Shown here piece by piece: positions 5,252 through 6,365 of a DNA stretch of 6,365 nt. The DNA comes from an uncultured Pseudomonadota bacterium (GTDB taxonomy: Bacteria; Pseudomonadota; Gammaproteobacteria; Burkholderiales; SCOH01). The translations under genes were made by a program, and so were the position numbers. Where the stretch lies: contig CALMFQ010000661.1 of assembly GCA_937863215.1 (NCBI GenBank), forward strand, positions 1 through 6,365. Reading direction: 5' to 3'. Numbering within the stretch: the stretch's first letter is position 1; each line of letters begins with the position of its first letter. Under the pieces are notes generated by a model. The model was not told the origin of the DNA. It searched no databases and saw only the letters and a list, made by a program, of their open reading frames with translations.

Positions 5252-6365
5252 ATGCACCACGCCGACCTGGCCACCGTCCGCCATTACCACCGCCTGAGTA
5301 AACACCTGCCGGAGCGCTACGCCCCCGGCCCCGGCCAGCTTGACTGGGCCAATCAACCCGATCCGTTCCGGCGTTTTGCCGGCAGCCCGCTGGTCGCGCT
5401 GCCGTTCGCGCAACATGGCGGCATCCGTTATCAACAGTTGTACCAGCCGGCCACGCCACCGGCCGCGCTCGACCGGGCGGCGCTCGGTGCCATGCTCGAA
5501 TTGGGGCTGGGGCTGTCGGCATGGAAAGAGTTCGAAGGCAACCGCTGGCCGTTGCGCAACAATCCGTCCAGCGGCAATCTGCACCCGACCGAGGGCTACG
5601 TGGTGCTGTTGCAGGCTATCGATGACGAACTGCAGCCCGGCGTATACCACTATGCGCCGCGCGAACATGCGCTGGAACGCCGCGCCAGCTTTGGCTCCAC
5701 CGGCCTGGCGGCGTTACAGGTGCTGTTTCCGGCGGTACCGGCGCTGCTCGGACTGAGCTCGATCCACTGGCGCGAAGCCTGGAAATACGGCGAACGCGCA
5801 TTCCGTTACTGCCAGCACGACGTCGGCCACGCTGCCGCCGCGCTGGCATTTGCTGCGCGGGTAGCCAACTGGCCGCTGCACCTGGTTGCCGGCGCCAGCG
5901 ACAACGCGATTGCCGCACTGCTGGGGCTGGATCGCGACGACGATTTCGGCAGCGCCGAAGCCGAACACCCCGACCTGCTGCTGGCACTGTGCAACGACCC
6001 GGGCGCCCTGCCCGCCCGCCTCGACGTCGTTGCTGCACGCGGCGCCATACGCGATGCCGGGTGGTGCGGCCGGGCCAACCACTTGTCCGACAGCCATATC
6101 GACTGGCATGCACTGGAGCAGGTAGCCGAAGCCACCAGCGGCGCCCAGGGCTGGCCGATCATCGCGCTTCCCGCACCAGTCGCAATCGACGACGGCGCCA
6201 ACCCGGATGCGGTAATGACGATCCGCCTGCGGCGCAGCGCGGTCGGCATGGATGGCAGCAGCCGGCTGTCGCAAGCGGCATTCACCCAGCTGCTGGCGCG
6301 GCTGATGCCTGCCGCTGCGGCGCCGTGGACCGCGTTGCCGCTGCAGCCGGCGATATCGCTGCTGC
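5252..6365 (+). CDS. SagB/ThcOx-type nitroreductase-family protein, 3' partial
   Basis: The frame runs open from ATG 5252 to the window edge: 371 codons, no stop. There is no ATG, GTG or TTG in frame between the GTPase stop and this ATG, which is preceded by GGAAA (5243-5247). The start (HYHRLSKHLPERYAPGP, then LDWANQPDPF) is typical of SagB-like flavoproteins. The first nitroreductase domain shows RNNPSSGNLHPTE (102-114), a likely FMN-contact loop, and WKYGERAFRYCQHDVGHA (177-194), the family's conserved helix. A second domain appears to begin at about 320 with IRLRRSAVGMDG (R327, R328), so the whole protein should be a tandem nitroreductase of roughly 500 or more residues. Known relatives are FMN oxidases that oxidise azolines to azoles in RiPP maturation, but many stand-alone homologues have no known substrate. 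No precursor peptide or YcaO gene is visible, so azole formation should not be assumed. It may be read through from the GTPase gene 136 bases upstream. Confidence 0.82.
   Translation, partial: MHHADLATVRHYHRLSKHLPERYAPGPGQLDWANQPDPFRRFAGSPLVALPFAQHGGIRYQQLYQPATPPAALDRAALGAMLELGLGLSAWKEFEGNRWPLRNNPSSGNLHPTEGYVVLLQAIDDELQPGVYHYAPREHALERRASFGSTGLAALQVLFPAVPALLGLSSIHWREAWKYGERAFRYCQHDVGHAAAALAFAARVANWPLHLVAGASDNAIAALLGLDRDDDFGSAEAEHPDLLLALCNDPGALPARLDVVAARGAIRDAGWCGRANHLSDSHIDWHALEQVAEATSGAQGWPIIALPAPVAIDDGANPDAVMTIRLRRSAVGMDGSSRLSQAAFTQLLARLMPAAAAPWTALPLQPAISLL

Overview
The window is GC-rich (roughly 60% or more by eye) bacterial chromosome with dense genes, all on the + strand. Codon positions are strongly C/G-biased at the third base. 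The protein set (a YeiR-type G3E GTPase, an SPFH/prohibitin-like anchor protein and a two-domain nitroreductase) and the base composition suggest a proteobacterium, possibly a betaproteobacterium of the Neisseriales type. That placement is inference; there is no rRNA or marker gene to confirm it.

Layout. (1) Bases 1-1980 hold the 3' part of a long gene. Its central ~360 residues match cyanobacterial long-chain acyl-ACP reductase (AAR), including the dinucleotide-binding glycine motif and the cysteine that carries the acyl group in AAR. The core is flanked by a ~190-residue N-terminal extension and a 93-residue Ala/Lys/Pro-rich tail. A strong intrinsic terminator (1998-2032) closes the unit. 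(2) Bases 2033-2267 are non-coding, with a perfect 13-bp inverted repeat and a further copy of its arm. (3) 2268-3143 is a beta-hydroxyacid dehydrogenase (3-hydroxyisobutyrate dehydrogenase family), followed by a short, weak terminator-like hairpin. (4) 3264-4061 is a membrane-anchored SPFH/prohibitin-like protein. (5) 4066-5115 is a YeiR-like zinc-type G3E GTPase starting 4 bases after the SPFH stop codon, so the two are probably translated together. (6) 5116-5251 is a gap with spaced CTCTGTG-type repeats. (7) From 5252 to the right edge runs the 5' part of a SagB/ThcOx-type nitroreductase-family protein, cut off by the window.

How they may work together. The SPFH and YeiR-like genes form the one clear co-transcribed pair; a functional link between them is inferred from spacing only. 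The AAR-like gene is its own transcription unit at its 3' end, and the dehydrogenase appears to be a single-gene unit. The SagB-like gene could be read through from the GTPase gene, since no terminator is visible between them, but no RiPP precursor or cyclodehydratase gene is in view. The most unusual item is the extended AAR-like protein; nothing in the window shows a complete new multi-gene system.
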